From assembly GCF_042431545.1 (NCBI RefSeq), contig NZ_JBHLYX010000003.1: 64,000 nucleotides of DNA. The stretch is one strand, 5' to 3'. The DNA comes from Pseudoalteromonas xiamenensis. GTDB taxonomy: Bacteria > Pseudomonadota > Gammaproteobacteria > Enterobacterales > Alteromonadaceae. The notes beneath the pieces are model-generated. The model did not search any database. It was not told where the DNA came from and saw nothing but the letters and a program-made list of their open reading frames with translations. Shown piece by piece: positions 17,518 to 26,313 of the stretch (within the stretch, counting starts at the first letter, position 1; every line of letters begins with the position of its first letter). Both the position numbers and the translations under genes were made by a program.

Positions 17518-18156
17518 TTAGGTCTCAATATTTCGAAGTAAATCGATGAAATATTCAGGTGGTCGAGTACCGATAACCACTTGTTTGCCGTTAATACGAA
17601 GTGCCGGAACACCTCGTGTCGTGATTTGTCTTGCACGTTGGTACTTTTCAACTAAAGCAGGTTCTTGGAACTGTGCTGTGAGAGCTTGTTTTGCTTCACC
17701 TAGGTCTAAATCTAGACGCGCTGCTAGTTCCAACAATTGGTCTACTTTTGTTGGGTTAAGGCCTTTTTCAAAGTACCCTTCAATCAATAGCTCATTCATT
17801 GCGGCTTGTTTGTTCGACAGGCTTGCAAAATGCACCAAGCGGTGGCCAAGCGAGGTATTGTAGTAATGCGTGCGTTTTGAAAAGTCGATTTTGACGCCAG
17901 CTTGAGCCGCAGTTCTTAATAGACTTTCTCTGTATTCCGCATGCTGTTGCTCATTCCAGCCATTTAGCTTCATGAGATGTGTACTGATTTTTTCACCTTC
18001 CACTTTGAAGTTTGGTTTTACTTCATAAGGAAGAAATTCAATCTCAACGCTCACTTCATCGTTAAGCGCTTTAATTGCGGTTTTTAAATTTGCGTAGTTG
18101 ATCGGACACCATGAGCAATCGATGTCGTGAACATACTCAATTTTTAAATTTTTCAT
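17518..18156 (-). CDS. DsbA/FrnE-like thiol oxidoreductase
   Basis: 212 residues. Thioredoxin fold with helical insertion: N-terminal CSWCP (C-x-x-C near residues 15-18), KIDFSKRTHYYNTSLGHRLVHFA, and TTRGVPALRINGKQVV with the cis-Pro loop near 185. No signal peptide, so cytosolic like FrnE. Members catalyse disulfide exchange, or isomerise glutathione conjugates as in HCCA isomerases; the GST gene 62 bases upstream supports a thiol or glutathione link. Confidence 0.82.
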   Translation of the reverse strand: MKNLKIEYVHDIDCSWCPINYANLKTAIKALNDEVSVEIEFLPYEVKPNFKVEGEKISTHLMKLNGWNEQQHAEYRESLLRTAAQAGVKIDFSKRTHYYNTSLGHRLVHFASLSNKQAAMNELLIEGYFEKGLNPTKVDQLLELAARLDLDLGEAKQALTAQFQEPALVEKYQRARQITTRGVPALRINGKQVVIGTRPPEYFIDLLRNIET

Positions 18157-18218
18157 AAAATTGGGCCTATATTCAGTGAATGAGGACAGGCGCTGACGCG
18201 CCTGTCTTCGAGTTAACG

Positions 18219-18818
18219 CTAGTTTTGCTGTTCAGCTTCTTGAGAAGCTTTGAAGCTAGGTAGATTGCTAACTGTGTCGATAAGCTTCGCCGTTTTGTCA
18301 CCAATAACGATATCAACTGGGAAGTACTGACCCCATGAGTGATAAACAGTTAAAAGAATATCTGCAGCAGAGTAGTGGTCGCCGCCAAGGAAAGGTTGGT
18401 TTGCTAATTTAGCTTCAACCACTTTCCATAGTTGGTTGATTGACTGTGCAGCACTTTCTAGAGCAGCTTGTTTTACTTCCGTGTCAGTCATTGATTGACC
18501 GATGAAGAATAGCTTGCTGTACGCAGGATGCATTGTTGCGTTAGCAAAAAGTAGGTTTTGAATTGCTTCTTCACGTGCATCACCAGACGCCGGGAATAGG
18601 TTGTTTGCGTGCTTATCTAAAAGGTGTAGCAAAATTGCAGCGCCTTCAGTGTACTTTTTGCCGTTGTCTAAAAGTACTGGTACCGCGCCAACTGGGTTGA
18701 TAGCTTTGAAATCTTCTACAGAGTCTTTGTTGATTAGCTTGAATTCAACGCCTAGCTCGCGAAGTACTACTTGAGTCGCTAGAGAACAAGCGCCCGTCAT
18801 ATAATAAAGTGTATACAT
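18219..18818 (-). CDS. Glutathione S-transferase
   Basis: 199 residues. N-terminal thioredoxin-like domain: MYTLYYMTGACSLATQVVLRELGVEFKLI, then NPVGAVPVLLDNGKKYTEGAAILLHL with the cis-Pro and the EGAAI glutathione-binding motif; all-helical C-terminal domain with LGGDHYSAADILLTVY. Conjugates or otherwise uses glutathione in the cytosol. First gene of the minus-strand run; 260 bases separate it from the divergent LysR gene, the usual arrangement for LysR control. AAAGGATC is the ribosome site. Confidence 0.85.
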   Translation of the reverse strand: MYTLYYMTGACSLATQVVLRELGVEFKLINKDSVEDFKAINPVGAVPVLLDNGKKYTEGAAILLHLLDKHANNLFPASGDAREEAIQNLLFANATMHPAYSKLFFIGQSMTDTEVKQAALESAAQSINQLWKVVEAKLANQPFLGGDHYSAADILLTVYHSWGQYFPVDIVIGDKTAKLIDTVSNLPSFKASQEAEQQN

Positions 18819-19077
18819 GATAGATCCTTTTAAATTGATATCGCTTAGAGGGCCTTCTAGCTCCTAAGCACAAACGTTCAGCTCCTATTGCTCAACGTTG
18901 TGACAAGGTTAATCAGTTCGACTTTGACGATAAACAGTCGCTTTTCAAACATACCGTTTACGTACAGGAAACAATCCTGTTTATGGATGATTGTAAAAAT
19001 GTAATTTAAATGTTGTTTTTTTTGAGGGGCGTTAGTGTACGATACGCCTTCATTTGTTCATTTAGGTAGGTGGTTCA
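18819..19077. promoter_or_regulatory. Divergent intergenic region between GST and lysR genes
   Basis: 259 bases with no gene, bounded by two starts facing outward. It must hold both promoters and, by the usual LysR rule, the regulator's binding site (T-N11-A type). The AT-rich block near 18990-19030 is a plausible promoter area. No specific operator could be fixed by eye. Confidence 0.5.
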
Positions 19078-19974
19078 ATGGATAGATTAGGGGCGATGGA
19101 GATTTTTATCCGTCTATCAGAGTTAGGCAGTTTTACCGCAGTGGCGGAAGAAGCAAACTTGTCTAAATCTAAAATAAGCAAAGAAATAAGTAAGTTAGAA
19201 GAATATGTTGGAGCGCGTTTGTTACACCGCTCGACACGCCATTTGCAGCTCACGTCACTTGGCATGATTTACTTAAAGCGCTGTAAAAGTATTTTGCGCG
19301 AAGTAGAAGAAGCCCATTCTGACATTCAATTAATTCAAAAACGTCCAGCCGGAAAACTTAAAATTAGTCTCCCGATGGCATTGGGTTTGACAGAACTGTC
19401 TCCCATTTTCACCGAGTTTATGCGTTTGTATCCGCATATTGAGCTCGAAGTTTTTTTAAGTGATGAATCAATTGATCTCATCGAGCAGGGATTTGATGTC
19501 GGATTTCGAGCCGCGAGTGCGACATTCGATTCAAACTATGTAGGTAAAAAATTAACGCAATTCAACTACCATGTGGTTGCATCACCTGAGTATTTGTCTG
19601 CGCATGCGCCTATTCTCTTGCCTGAAGATTTAGAACGGCACAACTGTTTTGTCTATCGTTACTTTAGAAAAAAGAATGTGTGGCCCGTTGGGCAGGGGGT
19701 TGCGGTCAACGGATCGTTAAAAGCCAATAGCACAATTTTCATGTTAGATTTGGTCAGGGCGGGTCATGGAATTGGCTTCTTTCCCGATTTTGTCTGTCAA
19801 AAAGCGATTGATGATGGGGAAATCGTGTCCATCTTATCGGAGCATAATACGGCGAAATTAACGCTTTATGCGATGTATCCAGCACGTCATCATGTGCCTA
19901 CTTCGTTACGGCACTTTTTAGACTTCTTTGAGCAGTGGTTTAAGAAGAAAAACGACTTAAAATCATCAAATTGA
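19078..19974 (+). CDS. LysR-type transcriptional regulator
   Basis: 298 residues. N-terminal winged helix-turn-helix: MEIFIRLSELGSFTAVAEE, LSKSKISKEISKLEEYVGAR, LLHRSTRHLQLTSLG; substrate-binding domain from about residue 90 with GKLKISLPMALG. AGGTAGGTGG precedes the ATG. Diverges from the GST-FrnE-LuxR-haem run, its likeliest target. Its last nine bases overlap the end of murI on the opposite strand. Confidence 0.9.
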   Translation: MDRLGAMEIFIRLSELGSFTAVAEEANLSKSKISKEISKLEEYVGARLLHRSTRHLQLTSLGMIYLKRCKSILREVEEAHSDIQLIQKRPAGKLKISLPMALGLTELSPIFTEFMRLYPHIELEVFLSDESIDLIEQGFDVGFRAASATFDSNYVGKKLTQFNYHVVASPEYLSAHAPILLPEDLERHNCFVYRYFRKKNVWPVGQGVAVNGSLKANSTIFMLDLVRAGHGIGFFPDFVCQKAIDDGEIVSILSEHNTAKLTLYAMYPARHHVPTSLRHFLDFFEQWFKKKNDLKSSN

Positions 19975-20778
19975 TAAATGTCTTTGGGTCAGTGAGCAGT
20001 CAAGCAACAATTCAATATTGCGCTGTTTGACCTCACTCGAGTCCAGCTCGCCGGTGGTGTAAAACGTCACCTCTGAGGTTTTAGCCTGTTCGTTGAGATT
20101 ACATTCCATTTTTAGCAATGTATTTACTCGGTTTGCAATTGCCAATCCTGAATCAATGACATTTACATGACTTGGGATAGCACTTTTGATCTCGTCATTC
20201 AATAACGGAAAGTGCGTGCAGGCGAGAACCAATACATCGGTTTCACTCGCCGTATGTTGAGCGAAAATGCGTTGCATTTCTTGTGTTACATTTTGTCCAT
20301 CGAAGGGATCTGACGTGAGCTTCTGCTCTGAGGCTAGGACCAACGCTTCTGAGTCTTCAACAAGTACTCGACACCCCGTCGCAAAGTCGGCGATGAGTTG
20401 TTTTACATAGGCGGAATTAACGGTAGTATGCGTCCCGAGTACCATCACTACCCCTGATTTTGTCAGCGCTGCAGCGGGCTTAATCGCGGGTACAACACCA
20501 ACAATCGGCACATTGAGTTTTGCTCTGAGTAAATCGAGCGCAATCGTACTTGCGGTATTACAGGCAATGACGATGATGTCGGGTCGAGTTAGTTCGCTTG
20601 CGACCGAAACAACATCTAAAATGCGTTGTTTGAGTAAATCATGTGGCTTTTTTCCATAGGGAAAAAAACCACCATCAGAGACGTAACTCAGTTGTACGTT
20701 TGGCATTTTCTTTCTGATTTCGGCTGCGACCGTGAGTCCACCAGAACCTGAATCAAACACCAAAACCGAATTACTCAT
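19966..20778 (-). CDS. murI: Glutamate racemase
   Basis: 270 residues. VLVFDSGSGGLTVAAEI at the N-terminus, SYVSDGGFFPYGKK, catalytic Cys motif ACNTASTIAL near 73 and second catalytic Cys motif ACTHFPLL near 185, with the acid/base-assisting Asp and His. Converts L- to D-glutamate for peptidoglycan in the cytosol. Length normal for the family. Its 3' end overlaps the convergent lysR gene by nine bases. Confidence 0.95.
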   Translation of the reverse strand: MSNSVLVFDSGSGGLTVAAEIRKKMPNVQLSYVSDGGFFPYGKKPHDLLKQRILDVVSVASELTRPDIIVIACNTASTIALDLLRAKLNVPIVGVVPAIKPAAALTKSGVVMVLGTHTTVNSAYVKQLIADFATGCRVLVEDSEALVLASEQKLTSDPFDGQNVTQEMQRIFAQHTASETDVLVLACTHFPLLNDEIKSAIPSHVNVIDSGLAIANRVNTLLKMECNLNEQAKTSEVTFYTTGELDSSEVKQRNIELLLDCSLTQRHLSI

Positions 20779-20831
20779 TGCACCTACCTTCAGATATACC
20801 TTAATTCTATGATTAGAGAGATGCCCCCCAG

Positions 20832-22070
20832 TTAAACGGGTTCTAATTCACTTTGGCATGTCTCTTCAAGAGGCGTATCTTGCGCTTTCAACTTGTTCTG
20901 ATCAAGAGGAAGGTGCTTAGTAAGCACTTTTTTCGCAAATAAAAAGTCTTTCGGGTTGTTGACGCAATCAACAGCTTGCAGTTGTTCGCCATCAAAATAC
21001 CATAGCGAAAATTTATCATTTGTGCCTCGTTTTATCGTGTGAGTATATCGCAAACTCAGACCCGCAATTTGCAGTTTGGTCTGATATTGATCTGACCAAA
21101 ACCAAGGTGTTTCTTCATTTGGTATGGTTTTTTGGCACAGCGTTGCTGCCGCTTTCTTGGCTTGAAAAACCGCATTTTGAATCGATTCGATGCGAAGATG
21201 GCGACCACTTTGTGGATGAAATTGGACGGTACAGTCGCCCGCAGCAACAATATCCGGATCGCTTGTTTGACCTTTGGCATCGACCACTATGCCATGGTTA
21301 ACTTCAAGCTTAGCTTCTTCAGCAAGCATGCTATTAGGTGTCACACCAATCCCAACGATGACAAGGTCGGCATCAAAGTGTGCACCATTGTCGCACTCCA
21401 CGCCCGAGACCGTGTCGCTGCCCTTAAACGCCGTGACTTTTGTATTGAGTATGATGTTTACACCTGCTTGTTGATGCAAAGCAGTAAAATAGGACGATAT
21501 TTCTGGAGCAGAAACGCGCGCAAGAATTCGGCTTTCGGTTTCAATCAAGGTAACATCGATGTTGAGTTTGCGAAGGCTACTGGCAATTTCAAGACCAATA
21601 AAACCGCCGCCGACGATCACCGCTTTCTTTGGTTGCTGCACTGAAATCATGGAACGTAAAGACTGAGCATCAATAAAGCTGTTTAGATAAAAGATGTTTG
21701 CTTTGTTGTATCCTTCAATCGTGAGATGCCTTGGTGTTGCTCCTGTACATATCGCGAGTTTATCGTAGTGAAGCTGCTGTCCATCTGACAACGTGACCTG
21801 TTTGGCCGCTCGGTCTATTTTGGTGACTACGGCGTGCCGCTGCACGTGAATGGCTTTTTTTTCATACGCCCCAGTACTTTTTATCGCGATGTCATCCGCT
21901 GTTTTTTCACTAAATAAGAATTCTTTTGATAAAACGGGTTTTTGGTATGGCGCTTCTGCCTCCGCGCCAAGTAACGTGATAGGGCCAAGCCAGCCTTCTT
22001 TTCTTAAGCTAAATGCAAGTTGCGATGCGGCCTGACCGGCACCGATGATGAGACAAGTTTCAGAGTTCAT
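20832..22070 (-). CDS. FAD/NAD(P)H-dependent ferredoxin (rubredoxin-type) reductase
   Basis: 412 residues. FAD motif IIGAGQAASQLAFSL at the N-terminus, NAD(P) motif VIVGGGFIGLEIASSL near residue 147, VVAAGDCTVQFHP near 276 and a reductase C-terminal domain with PWFWSDQYQTKLQIAG. This is the putidaredoxin/rhodocoxin-reductase type that feeds electrons from NAD(P)H to a 2Fe-2S ferredoxin. A matching ferredoxin gene starts divergently 165 bases away. No P450 or ring-hydroxylating oxygenase is in the window, so the final acceptor is unknown. Confidence 0.9.
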   Translation of the reverse strand: MNSETCLIIGAGQAASQLAFSLRKEGWLGPITLLGAEAEAPYQKPVLSKEFLFSEKTADDIAIKSTGAYEKKAIHVQRHAVVTKIDRAAKQVTLSDGQQLHYDKLAICTGATPRHLTIEGYNKANIFYLNSFIDAQSLRSMISVQQPKKAVIVGGGFIGLEIASSLRKLNIDVTLIETESRILARVSAPEISSYFTALHQQAGVNIILNTKVTAFKGSDTVSGVECDNGAHFDADLVIVGIGVTPNSMLAEEAKLEVNHGIVVDAKGQTSDPDIVAAGDCTVQFHPQSGRHLRIESIQNAVFQAKKAAATLCQKTIPNEETPWFWSDQYQTKLQIAGLSLRYTHTIKRGTNDKFSLWYFDGEQLQAVDCVNNPKDFLFAKKVLTKHLPLDQNKLKAQDTPLEETCQSELEPV

Positions 22071-22235
22071 ATGTGTCCTAATTTCAAGCGCGACTTTAAA
22101 TGTTTCTCAAATGTTATATTTTTATTTATTAAAAATTAACCTGAAACATTTTACATCTATACAGTGACTAGGCTCGTCCGTAGTATGGAAGTCGATATTG
22201 AGATTTAAGAAAAACGAATTAGTTAAGGAGAATGC

Positions 22236-22556
22236 ATGCCAAATATCATCGTCACCGACACAGAAGGTCAACGTAGCGAAGTGCCAATTGCTGTTGGCGA
22301 AATTTTAATGGAAGTGTTAAACGAGAATGATTTTGAGGAAATCGAAGGGGTATGCGGCGGCATTCGTTCTTGCGCTACCTGTCATGTTTATGTGAAAGAA
22401 GGTTGGTTAGATAAATTATCTGACAAACACGAAGAAGAGTTGGAACTGTTATCAGGACTTTCAACGCAGCAAACAAACTCGCGTTTGTCTTGCCAAATTC
22501 AAATGACTGACGCATTGGACGGCTTAGAGCTTACTATCGCGCCATTTGAAGATTAA
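22236..22556 (+). CDS. 2Fe-2S ferredoxin, putidaredoxin/Isc type
   Basis: 106 residues. Cluster ligands C-x5-C-x2-C in EGVCGGIRSCATCHVYV and the fourth Cys in RLSCQIQM near 90. AAGGAGAA precedes the ATG. Small cytosolic electron carrier; the reductase divergently encoded next door is its probable partner. The GGIRSCATCHVYV spacing is that of adrenodoxin-like vertebrate-type ferredoxins rather than the plant type. Confidence 0.92.
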   Translation: MPNIIVTDTEGQRSEVPIAVGEILMEVLNENDFEEIEGVCGGIRSCATCHVYVKEGWLDKLSDKHEEELELLSGLSTQQTNSRLSCQIQMTDALDGLELTIAPFED

Positions 22557-22687
22557 GCACAAAGCAGCGGTAACATATAAGCTATCGCTTCGATGCTAAG
22601 CAATGATTCTAGTCTCCTAGTTTGGGAATTCGATGCGGTAGACGAGTATTAAAAGCTCATACTCGTCTTGAATTACCCAGCGGTGTA

Positions 22688-23104
22688 CTAATGTGAAAAG
22701 GAATGGGCTTTCATTACGGTTGCCACAACCCGAAAAGTATCAACCCATGCTTGTCGAAGTTCAGGATTCCATTTTTCACCAAGCCCTTGTTTTAGCGTAT
22801 AAAGCAGTGCATTACCTACCGGCGTGAAATGAGAAGCTTTGACACCATAATCCACGTGACGAGCTGCAAGTTGTTGCAATACAGGGACTAAAGCATCTAA
22901 ATCATCGAGCCCCTTGACGGCGACTTTTAGCGTCATCATGAGTTTTTTACCTTGGCTTTTTAGGTCAGATTTAAATAACGGTTTTAAGCTTGGGTCGTAG
23001 GTAAATAAGGTTTGATAAAAAAGCCCCGCAGCTTGCTCAGCAATGGGTTCGACCAACTTGAAACTTTCTTGTACAAGCAATTTTTGGCGTGGAGTGATGG
23101 CCAT
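22688..23104 (-). CDS. Single-domain bacterial globin
   Basis: 138 residues. Globin fold: MAITPRQKLLVQESFKLVEP, aromatic Tyr/Phe in LFYQTLFTYDPSLKPLF (B-CD region), distal Gln-bearing stretch, proximal His in LAARHVDYGVKASHF near 85, and EKWNPELRQAWVDTF. Similar in size to Vitreoscilla haemoglobin and the globin part of flavohaemoprotein. Binds haem; oxygen or NO handling is the family role. No reductase domain is fused; the neighbouring ferredoxin reductase could in principle reduce it, which is speculation. Confidence 0.88.
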   Translation of the reverse strand: MAITPRQKLLVQESFKLVEPIAEQAAGLFYQTLFTYDPSLKPLFKSDLKSQGKKLMMTLKVAVKGLDDLDALVPVLQQLAARHVDYGVKASHFTPVGNALLYTLKQGLGEKWNPELRQAWVDTFRVVATVMKAHSFSH

Positions 23105-23348
23105 TGTCCTTTCCTGTAGTGCGATATTCCATTAACTATAAGTAGAGATTTCAATTATTTCCAAATTTACATTAAAGAGCTGCGTTACATCTGACATACT
23201 TTTTTACACTTCACGATGCAACTAAATCGACACTTTCACCGTCTTATCTTATGAGTAGAGCATTTAGCGTTTTGAAGTTCGTTTTACTTTTCACATTCTC
23301 CCATTATTTTGATGTTACTGTTTGGCCAGTTTTTCTGGCCTTTTTTTT
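23105..23348 (+). ncRNA. Possible small RNA ending in an orphan terminator
   Basis: A strong intrinsic terminator, GGCCAG-TTTTT-CTGGCC followed by eight T, lies at 23324-23348 on the plus strand. The only upstream plus-strand gene is the ferredoxin, which ends almost 800 bases earlier, and the globin gene runs the other way. So something transcribed rightward inside 23105-23323 may end here. No ORF there has a ribosome site. No known sRNA family was recognised with confidence; the 5' end is not defined. Confidence 0.35.
23324..23348 (+). terminator. Rho-independent terminator with no obvious gene
   Basis: Six-base-pair stem GGCCAG/CTGGCC, five-base loop and an uninterrupted run of eight T. 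It precedes the DksA/TraR-like gene by 145 bases. Confidence 0.85.
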
Positions 23349-23492
23349 GCCTGCTACAAACACAAACAAGATATGCACTGATCACTGTTTTAGGTGGTTG
23401 TCGGCAAAAGTTGCGATAGATCATGTTGTGATGACTTAGCGCAAGAGTCAAAAGCGATTTGCACTAGAGTTAAAGTAACAAAGGAGAAGCCT

Positions 23493-23801
23493 ATGACTGA
23501 AGCTCGCCAACAATTACTTTCGCTGCAATTGCAATTACAAACCCGTTTGGAAAAAGTCCGAACCGATTTAAAACGCTTAACTTCAGCGGACAGCCAAGAA
23601 CAGGCTCAACAGCGTGAAAATGATGAGGTTTTGCAAGAGCTGGAAAAGCACCTAAGTGATGAGCTGGACTTAGTGGCCTTTGCGCTTGCACGAGAAGCCG
23701 CAGGTCAATACTGGCATTGCAGTGCTTGTGGTGACGATATTGCAAAGGAACGACTAAACGCCGTGCCCTATACGATACACTGCCAACGCTGCGCCTTATA
23801 A
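23493..23801 (+). CDS. DksA/TraR-family zinc-finger protein
   Basis: 102 residues from ATG 23493, chosen because AAGGAG lies 10-15 bases upstream; the open frame extends further upstream without a ribosome site. N-terminal coiled-coil region (QLQLQTRLEKVRTDLKRL) and C-terminal four-Cys finger CSACG...CQRC. The family binds in the RNA polymerase secondary channel with ppGpp. It is shorter than DksA (about 150), nearer TraR and the small DksA-like proteins; the acidic tip motif is not clearly kept. Confidence 0.82.
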   Translation: MTEARQQLLSLQLQLQTRLEKVRTDLKRLTSADSQEQAQQRENDEVLQELEKHLSDELDLVAFALAREAAGQYWHCSACGDDIAKERLNAVPYTIHCQRCAL

Positions 23802-24009
23802 AGCGTCAGTTCAAGGCAATGCTTGTGTTTCGCCTTCAAAGTACGGATTGACTATGCATTTCTACTCAATTCGTATTCTCGACTGTGATAAGTCAGCTCG
23901 GGATCCAAATAGCCAACAAACGGATGATTCGAAAGGGGTTTAAACGAGTTGCAAAAAATATTGGCGAACTAGTGAAAGCAAGCTCCAAGATAAAACCCAA
24001 TATGCAATA

Positions 24010-24049
24010 AAGAAAATGCCCTTACTACTGTTGCCTGCGGTAAGGGCAT
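24010..24049 (-). terminator. Terminator of the GH97 gene
   Basis: ATGCCCTTAC pairs with GTAAGGGCAT (10 bp); on the minus strand it is followed by a T-rich run. It lies 17 bases beyond the GH97 stop codon. Confidence 0.8.
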
Positions 24050-24065
24050 GTGAAGAGGTTTTTGG

Positions 24066-26099
24066 TTACAGCGCTTTAAATCGAATTGCTACGCCACCGC
24101 TAGTTGCTAAGTGCAAAGACAGCGTGTCTTGTTGTGTGACAATCTGTTTTCTTACCTCCAACTCATACGGTTTCCATTTCCATTCCGCGTCTTTACCGTC
24201 TTGGTAAATTTGCGCTTCAAAGCGTTTGCCCGCTTCAAGGAAATCCAGTTTTACCTCGATATCGCGTGCCTGTTCATCGGTAATTGCACCAAGGAACCAA
24301 TCGTTACCAGAGTACTGTTTATGCTTTTTGGCCTTTCTCGCATACACCACGTAGTCACCGACTTCTCCTGCCAGTGCGATACTTTTTTCCCAATCGGTTG
24401 GTACATCCTTAATAAATTGGAATGCATCTGGTCTTGCTTCGTAGTTTTCAGGCAAGTCAGCGGCCATTTGAATTGGACTGTAGAGCACCACGTACAGTGC
24501 GAGTTGTTTCGCAAGGGTCGTTTGTGGACGATTTGTTTGATCACCTAAGCCGTTAAAGCTCATATCAAAAATGCCAGGCGTAAAGTCCATTGGACCTGCC
24601 AACATACGTGTGTAGGCGAGCATTGTAGTGTGCTCCGGAGGATTCGGTGGCGTGCCCCATGCATTAAATTCTTGGCCTCGCGCGCCTTCGCGAGCTAACC
24701 AGTTCGGGTAGGTGCGGCGAAGGCCCGTGTCTTTAATCGGCTCATGGATATTGATGCTGATTTTGTATTTTGCAGCCAATTTCACGTTGTCGAGGTATTC
24801 GTTCACCATGAACTGACCGTCATGCCACTCGTAGCGTGCGATTCCATCGGCATCAATTCGCTTGATGTTACCGCCATCTGCAACGTAGCCGGTTTTCACT
24901 TGGCTGACGTTGTTTTTCGCATAAAGTTCGAATGCGTCCGTCATTTGATTGCGGTAGTTGGTGACATTCCCTGAAGTTTCATGGTGGCCGATAAGCTTTG
25001 CACCGACCTTTTTACCGTACTGTGCAATCGCTTCAATATCAAAATCATCATAAGGTTTTGAAAAGCTGAACACATCGCCATTGAAGAACCAATCGCCATC
25101 CCACCCGATGTTCCAACCTTCAACGAGCACACCATCAAAGCCATTTTTTGCAGCGAAATCGAGGTAATGTTTGGTGTTTGCAGTTGTCGCACCATGCTTT
25201 TCGCCACTGCCCCATGTATTTTTGTTTATGTGCATGCCCCACCAGATACCCACATACTTGCCTGGTTCTACCCATGAAACATCGCCAAGTTTGTTTGGTT
25301 CGTTGAGGTTTAGAATAAGGCGAGAGTTGAGTAACCCTACGGCGTCTTTGGCGATTTGAATGGTGCGCCATGGCGTTTTAAATTGTCCGTTGGTTTTCAC
25401 CGCTGTGCCATCAGACCAAGGCGTTAAATTACTTACAAAGGTTCCTGGACGGCGCTGATCCAGTACCATAGCCGCGTAGTCAACGAGCGCAGCTTCGTGA
25501 ATACTTAAATGAACGTTATCAGCGTTTTTAAACGTAAATGGCGTATGGACGAGTTGTGCTTGTTGCAAAGGGGTTGTGTTGTAGACATATTCATAACGGT
25601 TCCAACCGCGTGCGGGGATCCACCATGCTGTGGCTTTCTCGCTTTGCGCCACTGAAAACTCAGTCAATTCACGCACAACCGTCAGCGGTTTAGCATTATT
25701 GACTTCGTAACGAAATCCAATGCCATCATCGAAGGCACGAATGCGTACAGTATAAGCTTGTTGTTTAGCTTTATTGTTGAAGGTCACGGCAAGTTCATGG
25801 TGGTTGTCGGTGATTTCTCGTTCTTCACCCCATGGTTGTTGCCAAGTAGACGAAACGTTATCTTGGGAAGACGAGACAATTTCGAAGCCATCGCGAAATG
25901 AAGGGGCCGTTTGAAAATCAAAGCCGAGCTTCGACTCATTAATGACGGGCTTACCTTGGAAAAAGACAGAATAGTGCGGATGATTGTCATCCGAAATGTG
26001 TACTTCAATCTGACCATTGGGCGAGCGGACTTGCTCTGTTTTTGCCAAAGCGTTTGCAGACAACACTGCTAAACACAAGGACAGATAACGTAATCGCAT
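24066..26099 (-). CDS. Glycoside hydrolase family 97 (alpha-glucosidase/alpha-galactosidase-like)
   Basis: 677 residues from ATG 26099, chosen because AAAGGACC lies upstream and the protein then opens with a signal peptide (MRLRYLSLCLAVLSANALA); the frame extends a further 29 codons upstream. GH97 layout: N-terminal beta-sandwich with VRSPNGQIEVHISDD, central TIM barrel with KYVGIWWGMHI, GFDGVLVEGWNIGWDGDW and IHEPIKDTGLRRTYPN, and a C-terminal beta domain. Ca-dependent retaining or inverting exo-glycosidase acting in the periplasm on alpha-glucans or alpha-galactosides. No SusC/D genes are adjacent, as expected outside Bacteroidetes. Confidence 0.9.
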   Translation of the reverse strand: MRLRYLSLCLAVLSANALAKTEQVRSPNGQIEVHISDDNHPHYSVFFQGKPVINESKLGFDFQTAPSFRDGFEIVSSSQDNVSSTWQQPWGEEREITDNHHELAVTFNNKAKQQAYTVRIRAFDDGIGFRYEVNNAKPLTVVRELTEFSVAQSEKATAWWIPARGWNRYEYVYNTTPLQQAQLVHTPFTFKNADNVHLSIHEAALVDYAAMVLDQRRPGTFVSNLTPWSDGTAVKTNGQFKTPWRTIQIAKDAVGLLNSRLILNLNEPNKLGDVSWVEPGKYVGIWWGMHINKNTWGSGEKHGATTANTKHYLDFAAKNGFDGVLVEGWNIGWDGDWFFNGDVFSFSKPYDDFDIEAIAQYGKKVGAKLIGHHETSGNVTNYRNQMTDAFELYAKNNVSQVKTGYVADGGNIKRIDADGIARYEWHDGQFMVNEYLDNVKLAAKYKISINIHEPIKDTGLRRTYPNWLAREGARGQEFNAWGTPPNPPEHTTMLAYTRMLAGPMDFTPGIFDMSFNGLGDQTNRPQTTLAKQLALYVVLYSPIQMAADLPENYEARPDAFQFIKDVPTDWEKSIALAGEVGDYVVYARKAKKHKQYSGNDWFLGAITDEQARDIEVKLDFLEAGKRFEAQIYQDGKDAEWKWKPYELEVRKQIVTQQDTLSLHLATSGGVAIRFKAL

Positions 26100-26313
26100 A
26101 GGTGGTCCTTTATTTTTTGTAAGTAATTCTCTCACCTTACCTAGGGGAACAGGTCTACACCATATTTTGCATACGTATTCAAACATTGAATGAAAACCTC
26201 TACTTAGGCGGTCTTGTCGCTAAAGCCACGCATTCGTTGAACACTTTAGGTTTTGGCTGTGCAAAATCTAAACTTGGCGTATAGTGAATGGAATAAAATC
26301 AGGTCTGATTAGT

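Noticed and set aside
23251..23439. 62-residue open frame near the globin gene
   Set aside because: No ribosome site, and it spans the strong terminator and its T-run, so it is unlikely to be translated.
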